DNA of 64,000 nucleotides, taken from positions 1 to 64,000 of the forward strand of contig NZ_QUNO01000031.1 of assembly GCF_003387475.1 (NCBI RefSeq). The letters run 5' to 3'. Positions 16,818 through 25,736 of the stretch are shown here, one piece after another; position 1 is the first letter of the stretch, and each line of letters begins with the position of its first letter. Source of the stretch: Kutzneria buriramensis (GTDB lineage Bacteria; Actinomycetota; Actinomycetes; Mycobacteriales; Pseudonocardiaceae). The notes under the pieces are model-generated. The model saw only the letters and a program-made list of their open reading frames with translations, was not told where the DNA came from and did no database searches. The translations under genes were made by a program, and so were the position numbers.

Positions 16818-17798
16818 TCACGCCGGGTGCGAAGCGCGTTCCATATCGCCGACGGCCAGTTCGCGCATGTGGTCGTGGTCAAGGAGGATGTGCACCGCCT
16901 CGATGCACTCGTTGAGCTGGTCGAGTGAGCTGACGCCGATCACGGGCACCACCGAGGGCGTGCTGTGCAGCATCCATGCCAACACCACCTGGTTGAGCGT
17001 GGCACCGAGCTGATGGGCGACCCGGCTGAGTGTGAGCAGCCGGGGCGGCGTTCCGGCGTGCAGATAGTGCGGGAGCAGTGGCCGGTCGGGTCGTGCGTAG
17101 GCGCCGGACAGGAGCGGGGAATAGCCCAGTACCAGCAGGTTCGACTCGGACGCCGCGTAGTCGGCGAGTTCACGGTCGAGCGGGATTTGCGGACCGAACG
17201 AGGTGCCCGGCATCGGCTGTAGGTAACTGTGCCGCTGCTGCACACACCCGGCCGGCGCCCAACCGTTGCTCTTGGCCAGCTCTCGCGCCGCGCACACGTC
17301 GGTGGCACTGTGGTTGCTCAGTCCGATCGCGTCCAACAGGCCCAGCTGCCGCTGCTCCTCGAACGCGCCCAAGGTCTCCGCCAGTCCGACGGACTCGTCG
17401 CGCACGTGCGAGTAGCAGAGCTTCAGGTGATCGACACCTAGCCGGCGCAGGCTTTCCCTCACCGCGTGGCGGACGGCGCCTGCGCTGAGTCCCTCGAATT
17501 CGGTCGTCGAACCGGGAGTTGTCGGCCGTCCGCCGACCTTCGTCGCGACGACCAGCGAGTCCTGGTCGGACCGACCGCGCAGCCACTCACCGACGGTCAG
17601 CTCGCTCTCGTCGCCGGTGCCGGACCAGCTGTTGTAGCAGTTCGCGGTGTCCACGAAGTTGCCGCCGGCCTCGACGAAGGTGTCCAACAGCGCGAATGAC
17701 GTCGCGCGGTCGATGGCGCCACCGAAATCCAGTGTGCCCAGGCAGAGTTCACTCACCGAGCTCACCGACCGGTTGCCGTGAAGTTCTTGTCGTCGCAT
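16818..17798 (-). CDS. Aldo/keto reductase
   Basis: A 326-residue NADPH-dependent aldo/keto reductase of the YhdN/YajO-like group (TIM barrel). The catalytic tetrad is visible: Asp and Tyr in FVDTANCYNSW, Lys in VVATKVGG, His in LKLCYSHV. The cofactor-binding end has VIPVIGVSSLDQLNE-like sequence (VVPVIGVSSLDQLNECIEA). The substrate is not deducible. It is divergent from the PucR-type regulator and Dap genes; the shared 450-bp intergenic region with direct repeats hints at common control. It could supply a reduction for the nearby pathway or be unrelated. Confidence 0.88.
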   Translation of the reverse strand: MRRQELHGNRSVSSVSELCLGTLDFGGAIDRATSFALLDTFVEAGGNFVDTANCYNSWSGTGDESELTVGEWLRGRSDQDSLVVATKVGGRPTTPGSTTEFEGLSAGAVRHAVRESLRRLGVDHLKLCYSHVRDESVGLAETLGAFEEQRQLGLLDAIGLSNHSATDVCAARELAKSNGWAPAGCVQQRHSYLQPMPGTSFGPQIPLDRELADYAASESNLLVLGYSPLLSGAYARPDRPLLPHYLHAGTPPRLLTLSRVAHQLGATLNQVVLAWMLHSTPSVVPVIGVSSLDQLNECIEAVHILLDHDHMRELAVGDMERASHPA

Positions 17799-18250
17799 CA
17801 GTTCACCTTTCGGTCGTCGGGACTTCCGGCGAGGTGGATCCGGGCTTGGCCGGCCAGGGGTGAACAGTTATTCTCGCTGATCCTTTCAGATTGATGGCGG
17901 TGTCGGTATCCGAGTAAATCGGAAGGAACCTTGAGATCGGCGTCGGTCGTGAGGGTGTGTTCGCCGTGCTCGGGCCGCCGATCCGCGGTGTACGAGTCAT
18001 CTGTCCGAGGTGTCCGAGTCATCTGAACGCCGATGGTCGGGGCTTTCCAAACCGTGGATGAGTGGAATGACGGAAACCTTCCGCGTTTTTCGCGTCACCC
18101 ATCTGAGGAACTTTTGAGCTCATCTTTAGCCTGGTCGGGTGATGATGTGAGTCACTCGCCGTAAATGGACTCGGACGTTGACTGCGAGCTGGTCTGCGGG
18201 GACCACAGGTTGGTCCGGCAGTGGGATCAGGCGATACGAGGTGAAGTCAG
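17799..18250. promoter_or_regulatory. Divergent intergenic region with 17-bp direct repeats
   Basis: This region separates the reductase (minus) from the PucR-type regulator (plus). At 17987-18003 and 18009-18025 are two direct repeats, GGTGTACGAGTCATCTG and GGTGTCCGAGTCATCTG, which differ at one base and start 22 bp apart, about two helical turns. This spacing suits a regulator binding the same face of DNA twice. No gene is seen here. Confidence 0.5.
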
Positions 18251-19345
18251 ATGGTGGCTTACATCAGTGCTGTGGTCAGTGATCTCGGCGCCCGCGCCGT
18301 CCTGCCGGCGGCGGCCGAGAACGAGCCCGTGGACCGCGACGACCTGCCACGGCAGGTGGTCATGCGCTGCGTGCTGCCCTTGCTAGCGCCGGCCCAGCCC
18401 ATCGGAAGGTGCCCGGAGATCGAAAGCGTTCGCCAGGTCGGCCGCTCATGGGCGGAAGCCGGCCGGGACGTGGACGTGTTGCTGGCGGAGGTCCGGCAGT
18501 TGACCAGCGACCTGGTGGACCAAGCCCTCGCCCGGTCAGGCGTCGACGCTGCCCAGCGTTGCGCCGACGTCCGCCGGGTCAGCCGGCTCGGCAGCCAGGT
18601 GCTGGTCGAGATCGCCGCCGGGTTCCAGGGCGGACGTGCCGCGGCACAGCGGATGTCCGGTCCTGACGGGGTGGCCGCTCTGCTCGCCGTGAATTCGTCG
18701 GATCTGGTCGAGCCGGGTCCGGGGCTCGGGTACGCCGTGGTGGCGGTGGGCGCCGTTGGCGAACGCCATGGCGCGCTCGAGCGGGCCCTGCTGCGCTGGG
18801 GAGGACCGGCGACGGTGTCGGTGCTTGGCCCGGAAGGCGGACACGTGGTGCTGGCTGCCGTCGACGAGGAAGACGCGGCCAAGCGCTGCGCATGCGCGCT
18901 TCGCGCCGTCGGCACCGACATCAGGCTTGCCCTGGTGTGGTCGGAGAACCGCACGCTGCCGTCGGCCAAGGCTGTCGCCGACGAGATCCTGGCCACCGCG
19001 GTCGCCCAGCAGTTCGCCGGCGGGGTGTACCGGATGCGGGACGTGCTCATCGAGTTCGCCGCCTCCCGCGCTCCGGAGGTGTCCAACGCGCTGCTACGGG
19101 TGATCCAGCCGCTGGTCAAGCAGCGGGTGCTCTGGGAGACGCTGCAGGTGTTGTTGGAGGAGGACGGCAACCGCGGCCGAGCGGCCGAGCGGCTGATCAT
19201 CCACCGCAGCACCGTCGACTACCGGTTGCAGCGCATCGGCCAACTGACCGGGTACTCACCCTGCTCGGTGCGAGGTCTGAGAGTGCTAGCCGCCGCGACG
19301 GCGATGTACCGGCTCGCCGCACTCCGCAACCGGCGCGCCGCCTGA
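18251..19345 (+). CDS. PucR/CdaR-type transcriptional regulator
   Basis: A 364-residue regulator. The C-terminal 60 residues form the PucR-family helix-turn-helix: LLEEDGNRGRAAERLIIHRS then TVDYRLQRIGQLTGY and a final RVLAAATAMYRLA. The middle (about 170-270) looks like a degenerate GGDEF-like sensor (LRWGGPATVSVLGPEGGHVV, VWSENRTLPSAKAVADEI), and the N-terminus is helical. The family usually activates nearby metabolic or antibiotic genes. It lies 25 bases upstream of the Dap genes on the same strand, so it is the best candidate for their regulator. Start chosen at ATG 18251; GTG 18254 is possible. Confidence 0.85.
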   Translation: MVAYISAVVSDLGARAVLPAAAENEPVDRDDLPRQVVMRCVLPLLAPAQPIGRCPEIESVRQVGRSWAEAGRDVDVLLAEVRQLTSDLVDQALARSGVDAAQRCADVRRVSRLGSQVLVEIAAGFQGGRAAAQRMSGPDGVAALLAVNSSDLVEPGPGLGYAVVAVGAVGERHGALERALLRWGGPATVSVLGPEGGHVVLAAVDEEDAAKRCACALRAVGTDIRLALVWSENRTLPSAKAVADEILATAVAQQFAGGVYRMRDVLIEFAASRAPEVSNALLRVIQPLVKQRVLWETLQVLLEEDGNRGRAAERLIIHRSTVDYRLQRIGQLTGYSPCSVRGLRVLAAATAMYRLAALRNRRAA

Positions 19346-19370
19346 CCGGCGACCGACCTGAGGAGAGTCC

Positions 19371-20399
19371 TTGTCTCATCCTGTTTTCTCTGTGGTGTCC
19401 GGCGCCCAGGTCCTCGACGTCCTCGCGGGCAGGGAGAAGGCGACCATGGACATCGTCGAGGCGGCTTACCGGATGCACGGCGCTGGCTTGACGGTCAATC
19501 CGCCGTCCTACTTCCTCCGCTTCCCGGACCGGCCGGACGCACGCATCATCGCGTTGCCCGCGTCGGTCGGCGGCGAGGCGCCGGTGCACGGTCTCAAGTG
19601 GATCAGCAGCTTCCCCGCCAATACGGGCGTCGGCCTGCCGCGGGCGTCCGCGGTGCTTGTGCTCAACGATCCCATGACGGGCTATCCCTTCGCGTGCCTA
19701 GAGTCCTCGGTGATCAGCGCATCCCGGACGGCCGCGTCGGCTGCGCTGGCGGCCGACTGGCTCACCCGCGGCCGGCGGCGTCCCCGCCGCGTCGGCTTCA
19801 TCGGCACCGGACTGATCGCGAGATACGTGCACACCTACCTGGCCGCCACCGACTGGGACTTCGACGAGATCGGGCTCCACGACGTGACCGCGGAGCACGC
19901 CCGGCAGTTCGGCGACCACCTCCGGCGCGCCGGCAGCGGCGCCGAGATCACCACTTATTCGGGTGCCGAGCACCTCATCAGAGCCAGCGACCTTGTCGTG
20001 TTCGCGACGGTCACCGGTGAACCGCACGTTCACGACCCGTCGTGGTTCGAACACAACCCGGTAGTGCTGCACGTGTCCCTGCGCGATCTCGCGCCGGAGA
20101 TCATCCTGTCCGCAGTCAATATCGTCGATGACGTCGAGCACTGTCTGAAGGCTGGCACCTCGCCACACCTGGCCGAGCAGTTGACCGGAAACCGGAACTT
20201 CGTGCATGGCACGCTCGACGACGTGATGGCCGGCCGTCTCCTGCTGCCCGCCGACCGGCCGGTCATCTTCTCGCCGTTCGGCCTCGGGGTGCTGGACCTG
20301 GCCGTCGGCCGCCATGTCTACCACGAACTCGAGCGGGCGGGCGAACTGGTCGCGGTACCGGGCTTCTTCACCGACCTGGACCACTACGGACGGCGGTGA
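19371..20399 (+). CDS. sbnB: SbnB-like dehydrogenase for L-2,3-diaminopropionate
   Basis: A 342-residue protein of the ornithine cyclodeaminase/mu-crystallin family, closest in layout to SbnB, N-(2-amino-2-carboxyethyl)-L-glutamate dehydrogenase. SbnB oxidises the SbnA product with NAD+ and releases L-2,3-diaminopropionate and 2-oxoglutarate. It starts with TTG 19371 after AGGAGAG. Visible features are HGLKWISSFP (substrate Lys), LNDPMTGYPFACLE, the NAD-binding GFIGTGLIARYV and a C-terminal FSPFGLGVLDLAVG. The next gene is SbnA-like, four bases downstream. The pair is diagnostic of Dap supply for a nonribosomal peptide. Confidence 0.9.
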   Translation: MSHPVFSVVSGAQVLDVLAGREKATMDIVEAAYRMHGAGLTVNPPSYFLRFPDRPDARIIALPASVGGEAPVHGLKWISSFPANTGVGLPRASAVLVLNDPMTGYPFACLESSVISASRTAASAALAADWLTRGRRRPRRVGFIGTGLIARYVHTYLAATDWDFDEIGLHDVTAEHARQFGDHLRRAGSGAEITTYSGAEHLIRASDLVVFATVTGEPHVHDPSWFEHNPVVLHVSLRDLAPEIILSAVNIVDDVEHCLKAGTSPHLAEQLTGNRNFVHGTLDDVMAGRLLLPADRPVIFSPFGLGVLDLAVGRHVYHELERAGELVAVPGFFTDLDHYGRR

Positions 20400-20403
20400 C
20401 CCG

Positions 20404-21357
20404 GTGCCCATCATCTCGTCGCCAGTCGACTTCAACGCCGACGACGTCTATCTCGACCTGCGCGCCAGCCTGGCGGTGCCACTGTTGATCAAATGCGAGG
20501 GCTTCAACTTCGCCCGGTCCATCAAGCTCAAGGCGGCCTCGGAGATGGTGGCCGCCGCCGAGCGGGACGGAACGCTGACAGCCGGCTCGACCATTGTGGA
20601 GTCCTCGTCGGGCAACCTGGGCGTCGCCCTCAGCGTGATCGCGGCCAGCCGCGGCTACCACTTCATCTGCGTGACCGACGTTCGGTGCACGGCGTCGAGC
20701 CAGCGTGCCATGGAGGCTCTCGGCACCGAGGTGCACGTCATCAGAGAGCCGGCGCCGGTGGGCGGGTTTCTTGAGGCCCGGCTGGAGCAGGTCCGAACGC
20801 TGTGCGCGGAGAACCCCGAGGCCGTGTGGCTCGACCAATATCACAACGAGAACAACTGGGGCGCGCACTACCGTCGCACCGGACCGGCACTGCTGCGTGC
20901 GTTTCCGGGCCTCGACGTGCTCTTCGTCGGGGCGGGGACCGCCGGCACGCTGATGGGCTGCGCCCGTTATCTCAGGGATGCCGGCAGCTCGGCGACCGTT
21001 GTCGCGGTCGATGCGGCCGGCTCGGTGACGTTCGGCGGGCCCTCTGGTGTGCGGATGATTCCCGGCCTCGGCGCCGGCGTACGCCCCGCGCTACTCGACG
21101 AGTCCTATGTGGACGAGGTGGTGATTGTCGAAGAACAGGACACGGTGCGGACCTGTCGCGCCTTGGCGGCCAAGGGAATGCTGTTCGGCGGGTCGACCGG
21201 AACCGTGGTCGGCGGGGCCATTCGGTGGCTGGCCGACCATCGTGATGGGCGGGACGTCACCGCGGTCGCCATTGCGCCCGACTTTGGTGAGAGTTACCTG
21301 GACTCCGTCTACGACGACGGCTGGACTGAGGAGTTCGGGCTCGCACCGCGAGGCTGA
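20404..21357 (+). CDS. sbnA: SbnA-like PLP-dependent synthase for L-2,3-diaminopropionate
   Basis: A 317-residue member of the cysteine synthase (fold type II) family, like SbnA, which joins O-phospho-L-serine and L-glutamate to give N-(2-amino-2-carboxyethyl)-L-glutamate. SIKLKAA carries the PLP Lys, ESSSGNLGVAL is the phosphate/asparagine loop, and FVGAGTAGTLMGCARYL the PLP-phosphate glycine loop. The last Ser motif is FGGSTGTVVGG. I chose GTG 20404, four bases after the sbnB stop, because upstream codons in this frame do not resemble the family. With sbnB it makes the Dap likely used by NRPS-A and NRPS-B. Confidence 0.9.
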   Translation: MPIISSPVDFNADDVYLDLRASLAVPLLIKCEGFNFARSIKLKAASEMVAAAERDGTLTAGSTIVESSSGNLGVALSVIAASRGYHFICVTDVRCTASSQRAMEALGTEVHVIREPAPVGGFLEARLEQVRTLCAENPEAVWLDQYHNENNWGAHYRRTGPALLRAFPGLDVLFVGAGTAGTLMGCARYLRDAGSSATVVAVDAAGSVTFGGPSGVRMIPGLGAGVRPALLDESYVDEVVIVEEQDTVRTCRALAAKGMLFGGSTGTVVGGAIRWLADHRDGRDVTAVAIAPDFGESYLDSVYDDGWTEEFGLAPRG

Positions 21358-21414
21358 GTGAACAACGTCGTCGGCCTCGCCCTGCTACGTGCTGGGCCGA
21401 CGGCGCTTTGTGGC

Positions 21415-21690
21415 TGACTCAGAGGGAAGTCCGCCGTCCACCCGAAACACGGAACCGGAGACGTAGGCGGCCTGGCCCCAGGCCAGGAAGGCGGTCAGCT
21501 CGGCGAGCTCAGTCGCCAAGCCGAAGCGGGCAAGGGGATGGCATCGGCCGGCTTCGTCCGCGCTTTGTCCGACATGCGTGCGGTCATGTCGGACTCGGCC
21601 ATCCCGGGCGCCACCACATTGGCCTGCACGCCGAAGCGGTCGAGCTCCTTGGCCAGTGCCTTGGTGAACCTGATGATGCCAGCCTAGGCC
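21415..21690 (-). pseudogene. Ketoreductase C-terminal remnant (second cluster copy)
   Basis: The minus strand encodes IRFTKALAKELDRFGVQANV, APGMAESDMTARMSDKAR and, after a frame break, AAYVSGSVFRVDGG. This matches block by block the C-terminal half of the intact ketoreductase at 37.7-38.4 kb (IAFTKTLAKEVGRYGVRANV, APGLIETDMTGELTDKAR, AAYVTGSVFHIDGG). The N-terminal half with the nucleotide-binding site is missing. It is a dead duplicate. Confidence 0.75.
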
Positions 21691-21734
21691 GCAGAGTAGG
21701 AGCAGGGCCTGTGCGTCCGTCTGCGGCGCCCAGG

Positions 21735-21960
21735 TGGTGACGACCCGTTGCCCGCAACGAGTTCAAGTATCTCGTCCACGAGCAGCATCGGCGGCCAGTG
21801 TGGGAGGGCCCGGCGATGTCGATCACGACGGCTCCGGCCGCACGGTCGCGACCTCGTGTCGCGAGGTACGGACGACGACAGACACCAGGGAAGATGGGCA
21901 AACCAGGGAAGTGGCCGGCGAACATTGACTCGTCAGGGTCGATCGAGAACGCCACGGCGG
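21735..21960 (-). pseudogene. Remnants of two hotdog dehydratases (second cluster copy)
   Basis: Two fused scraps are present. FSIDPDESMFAGHFPGLPIF plus PGVC matches the start of the intact dehydratase at 38.8-39.2 kb (ISPDEPVFAGHYPDSPIFPG). IDIAGPSH followed, in another frame, by PPMLLVDEILELVAG matches the start of the intact dehydratase at 38.4-38.8 kb (EISEILAHRPPMLLVDSVRE). The order is the same as in the intact operon. Confidence 0.75.
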
Positions 21961-22004
21961 ACGGTCAACGCGTCGAAGCGGTGCCGTCACCACAACCATC
22001 CGAA

Positions 22005-22257
22005 CTACCAACCGGTGGCTTCCATGACGACTGCGATCACACCGGACAGCGTGGCCATGCCGGCCAACTGTTCCTGGGTGAGCTCGATGTCGAACTCGCG
22101 CTCCACGTTGGACCAGTTCGATTGCGGCCACGGAGTCCACCCCATGGTCGTCCACGAAGCTGCCGTCCGCCGTGACCTCGTTCGCGTCGAGCGCGAAGAC
22201 GTCGCACACCAGGTCCCTGATCCGAACGGACAGCTCATCGTTGATGACCGCGCGCAT
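22005..22257 (-). pseudogene. Acyl carrier protein, frameshifted (second cluster copy)
   Basis: Starting at ATG 22257: IRDLVCDVFALDANEVTADG, SFVDDHGVDSVAAIELVQ (Ser of the phosphopantetheine site present), then a frame break, then VEREFDIELTQEQLAGMATL and VMEATGW to a stop at 22005. It parallels the intact ACP at 52.8-53.1 kb (FVHDHGVDSMGAIEL, LEREFDVEIEPEQLARMTTL). One base has been gained or lost near 22110. It would be a functional ACP if the shift were a sequencing error. Confidence 0.75.
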
Positions 22258-22364
22258 GATGTCTCTCCTCGGGTGACGCTACCCTCGCGGGTGGTGTTTT
22301 TCCCACCACCGATGGTCGGACACCATCCGCGACCGCCGAGAGGAAGTCTCAGGTGTTGTTGTAA

Positions 22365-23162
22365 TCAGCGGCTTTTCTCACTTGCGGTGCGGTAAAGTCG
22401 CGCACTCAGCGGCACCACGGCTATGATGAGGAACGCAATCGTCGCCAGGGCCGCCGCCGCGGGATGGGTGATCGCGAGGCTGTCTCCGGTGTTCGCGACC
22501 GGGTTTCCCCACAGCTGGCGGGTCGCGGTGACCACCGTGCTGATCGGGCTCCACTCCGCGACCGGTCGCAGCCAGCCGGGCAGGCTCGACAGCGGGACGA
22601 ACGCGCTGGACAGGAACGAGCCCACGACCAGCACCAGCCCGGACAGCGAGTTCACCGCCGACATGCTGTGTACCACGAGACCGGCCAGCACCCCGAACCA
22701 GGACAACAGGAAAGTCAGCGCCAACAGCAGGGCGAAGCCGGCCAGCGCGGGCAGCAGTCCGGTGTGGATCCGCCAGCCGAGCAGCCAGCCGACCGCCCCC
22801 GCGAGCGCCATGCCCACGCCGGTGAGCGCGAGATCGGACAGGGTTTGCGCCAGCAGCACTGGAATCCGGTGGACCGGCAGCGACCGGAACCGATCGACCA
22901 GGCCGTTGCGCAGATCATCGGCGACCGAGATGGCGCTGGTACCGAAACACCCCAGGCCGACTTGGGCCCCGGCCCCGGCCATCATGAAGTCCAGGTAGTT
23001 TGCGTTGCCGGGCATGGTGATCGCCTTGTTGAGCAGATAGCCGACCACCACCACCATCGTAACCGGGGTGAGGGTCACACCGAGCAGCTCACCGGGCGCC
23101 CGGCGCAGGTGGCGAAGTTTCCGGTCCAGCATCGTCAACGTGTCGACGACAGCGGTGGTCAT
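22365..23162 (-). CDS. ABC-2 type exporter permease (DrrB-like)
   Basis: A 265-residue membrane protein with six hydrophobic segments (VTMVVVVGYLLNKAI, LTGVGMALAGAVGWLLGW, ALLLALTFLLSWFGVLAG and others). It also has the DrrB-family signature region SAFVPLSSLPGWLRPVAEWS followed by ATRQLWGNP. Its ATG overlaps the ATPase stop by four bases, so the two are co-translated. In antibiotic clusters such pairs export the product and give self-resistance. Here the pair sits amid the decayed second copy of the pathway but is itself intact, so it may serve the live operon. Confidence 0.9.
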   Translation of the reverse strand: MTTAVVDTLTMLDRKLRHLRRAPGELLGVTLTPVTMVVVVGYLLNKAITMPGNANYLDFMMAGAGAQVGLGCFGTSAISVADDLRNGLVDRFRSLPVHRIPVLLAQTLSDLALTGVGMALAGAVGWLLGWRIHTGLLPALAGFALLLALTFLLSWFGVLAGLVVHSMSAVNSLSGLVLVVGSFLSSAFVPLSSLPGWLRPVAEWSPISTVVTATRQLWGNPVANTGDSLAITHPAAAALATIAFLIIAVVPLSARLYRTASEKSR

Positions 23163-24106
23163 AGCTGTGCTCCCTGGCTGGTGGGGCCGGTGAGACTGAA
23201 GTAGACGTCGTCGAGCGACGGACGCCGGATCGCGAAGTCGGCGATCTCCAGGCCGGCGTCGCGCAGCGCCACGGCGGCGGCGGCCACCGTGGACATGCCG
23301 TCGCTGAGCGGAACCGAGAGCCGGCCCTCGGCCGCATCACGGTCCTTGGGCCGCAACGGGGCCAGCACGGACCAGGCGTAAGGCAGGTCGGCCGGCGTGG
23401 CCAGGGACACCTCGAGCCACTCGCCGCCGACGTCGCGCTTGAGCTGGTCGGGTGTGCCCTCGGCGACAACCTCGCCCGCGGCCAGGACGGCGATCCGGTC
23501 GGCCAGCTGGTCGGCCTCCTCCAGGTACTGCGTGGTCAGCAGCACAGTCGTGCCCGCGTCGACCTGAGCCCGGATCTCGGCCCACAGCAACTGTCGGCTG
23601 GCCGGGTCCAGACCGGCGCTGGGCTCGTCGAGGAAGAGCACGGACGGCCGGTGCACCAGGCAGCACGCGAGATCCAGACGGCGGCGCATGCCGCCGGAGT
23701 ACATGCCAGCCAGGCGGTCGGCCGCGGCCGTGAGATCGAACTGGGCCAGCAGCTCAACGGCACGAGCTCTGGCGTCACGTGGGCTGAGCCGGGTCAGGCG
23801 GCCGAGCAGGACGAGGTTCTCCCGACCGGTCAACTGGCCGTCGACGGCGGCATACTGGCCGGCGAGACCGATGTGCCGCCGAGCCGACAGCGGGTCGCTC
23901 GCCACATCGTGGCCGGCCACTCGAGCCTGCCCTCCGTCGGCGCGCAGCAGGGTCGCCAGGATCCGCACCGTCGTGGTTTTGCCCGCGCCGTTGTGCCCGA
24001 GCAGGCCGAAGACCGTGCCGGCCGGAACCTGGAGGTCGATGCCCCGCAACGCCTCATGCCCGGGGAAACGCTTGCGCAGTCCGTGGGTTTCAATGATCGT
24101 GTCCAC
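23159..24106 (-). CDS. ABC exporter ATP-binding protein (DrrA-like)
   Basis: A 315-residue ATPase starting at GTG 24106. Walker A GLLGHNGAGKTTTVRIL, Q-loop, signature YSGGMRRRLDLACCL, Walker B VLFLDEPSAGLDP and switch His region TTVLLTTQYLEEADQ are all intact. The C-terminal extension (RRPSLDDVYFSLTG) is the DrrA-family signature. It energises the permease encoded directly downstream. Substrate likely the local peptide product, inferred from position. Confidence 0.92.
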   Translation of the reverse strand: MDTIIETHGLRKRFPGHEALRGIDLQVPAGTVFGLLGHNGAGKTTTVRILATLLRADGGQARVAGHDVASDPLSARRHIGLAGQYAAVDGQLTGRENLVLLGRLTRLSPRDARARAVELLAQFDLTAAADRLAGMYSGGMRRRLDLACCLVHRPSVLFLDEPSAGLDPASRQLLWAEIRAQVDAGTTVLLTTQYLEEADQLADRIAVLAAGEVVAEGTPDQLKRDVGGEWLEVSLATPADLPYAWSVLAPLRPKDRDAAEGRLSVPLSDGMSTVAAAAVALRDAGLEIADFAIRRPSLDDVYFSLTGPTSQGAQL

Positions 24107-24429
24107 TGCGGACCGTCCTTCCCGCTGACATCCCGTGTGATCCTGTCCGAAATGGATGGGCACGGCGCCAACGGCGCATTGGCGGTTTGCCAGTCCCGCC
24201 CTCCGAATACTGTCGCCTTCGGGCGATGGCGATGGGTCATGCTGGAGGCCCAGAGCCTGCGCGTGCGGTTCCGGGTCGAGCAGGAGCATCAGCGCTAGGT
24301 CGTGCTGCCGGCCGAGGCCGCCATCGAGGTCACTGCGTGGGCCTCCAAGCGGACGACGGTCGATGCGGTTCCGATCGGCAAGCCGGTGCGGGGACACGCA
24401 GGTTTGCGTTATTGACGGGAACGTTCGGC

Positions 24430-25736
24430 TGGTGCCGGCCGGCGCGGGAAGGGAGATGCACCTGCCGGGCATGAACCTGGCTCGCGATTATCTCGGCCGA
24501 CCGGACCTGACCGCGGAGAGGTTCGTGGCCAATCCGTCCGGCGAGCTGGGCGATCGGATGTGCCGCACGGGCGACCGTACCCGCTGGAAGCCCAGTACGC
24601 GTCTCCGACGGCGAGGTGCGCACGGATGCCTTCCCCCTGACGAGGAGCGCGTAGTTGGGCCGCAAGGCGCTGCTGGAGCTGACCGTTCATGTCGCGGGCC
24701 GTGAACCCGGTATTTGGGACCGAGCACAGGCTGTGCGCGCTGTTCGCCGAGGCACTCGGGCTGGAGAAGGTCGGTGTGGACGACGATTTCTTTGATCTCG
24801 GAGGGCATTCGCTGACGGCGATCCGGCTGGGCAGCTGCATCCGTGCGGAGTTCGGGGTGGAGCTGGGTGTCCAGGCGATCTTCGAGCAGCCGACGGGTGC
24901 GGGCTTGGCCAAGCGGATCGCCCGGCAGGCCGACGACGCCGGGGAGTTCGACATGCTGATTGCCCAGCGCGCCGGCGGCAACCGCCCACCACTGTTCTGC
25001 GCGCACCCGGTGTGCAGTCTGAGCCCATCGTACGTCCGCCTCGCCAAGCACCTCGACGTCGAGATCCGCTGTACAGGCTCCGGACCCACGGCCTGACCCG
25101 CGACGAGGAGCTGCTGCGGTCCATCGAGGAGATGGCCAGGGACTACGTCGAGCAGATAAGGACAGTGCAGCCGGACGGGCCGTACCACCTGCTCGGCTGG
25201 TCTTTCGGCGGGCTGTTGGCGCAGCACATGGTCGTGCTGTTGCAACGGCAGAGCCACAAAGTTGGCGATCGTGGTCACTCTGGACAGCCACCCGCTGCAC
25301 AACCACTGCGCCAGCACGGTTGAGGATCAGGAAATCTACTCCGTGATCCTGAACGCCCTCGGACAGCGGCCCCGTCCGAGCTGCTGACAGCGACGACGGT
25401 CGCCCGACTGGTGGCGGACGCCGACCTCGACGAGACGCGCCTGCGCCGACAGACAAGGGCGTGGCGCAAACAACGAGGAGCTGTCATCGAGGTTCGTGCC
25501 GGACAGCTACACCGCAACGCTGGTGCGTCCCTCGCCGCCGACACGGCCGCAATAAAGGCCGAGGCCGCGACGAGCTGGCACCCCTATGTGGACGGTGCAG
25601 TCCAGGTCCACCGGGTTCGACTGCTCGCATGTCGACATGACCAAGGCGGAACCGCTCGCGTGGATTGGCGAAACGCTCACCCGCACGCTGGGAGAGTTGG
25701 CGCCGCACACACCGGAAACCGAGGAGACACGATGAC
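24430..25736 (+). pseudogene. NRPS A-PCP-TE remnant (second cluster copy)
   Basis: Fragments in several frames follow NRPS order. There is an A-domain end (NLARDYLGRPDLTAERFVAN, MCRTGDRTRW), an intact-looking PCP ([18 protein letters not shown]), then a thioesterase start ([11 protein letters not shown]), its nucleophile region after a frame change ([17 protein letters not shown]), and a C-terminal piece with the Cys-Ser-His motif (CSHVDMTKAEPLAWIGETL) ending at the next gene's ATG. The intact NRPS-B also ends PCP...TE immediately before a KS. The A core motifs and most of the TE are missing or out of frame. Confidence 0.75.
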
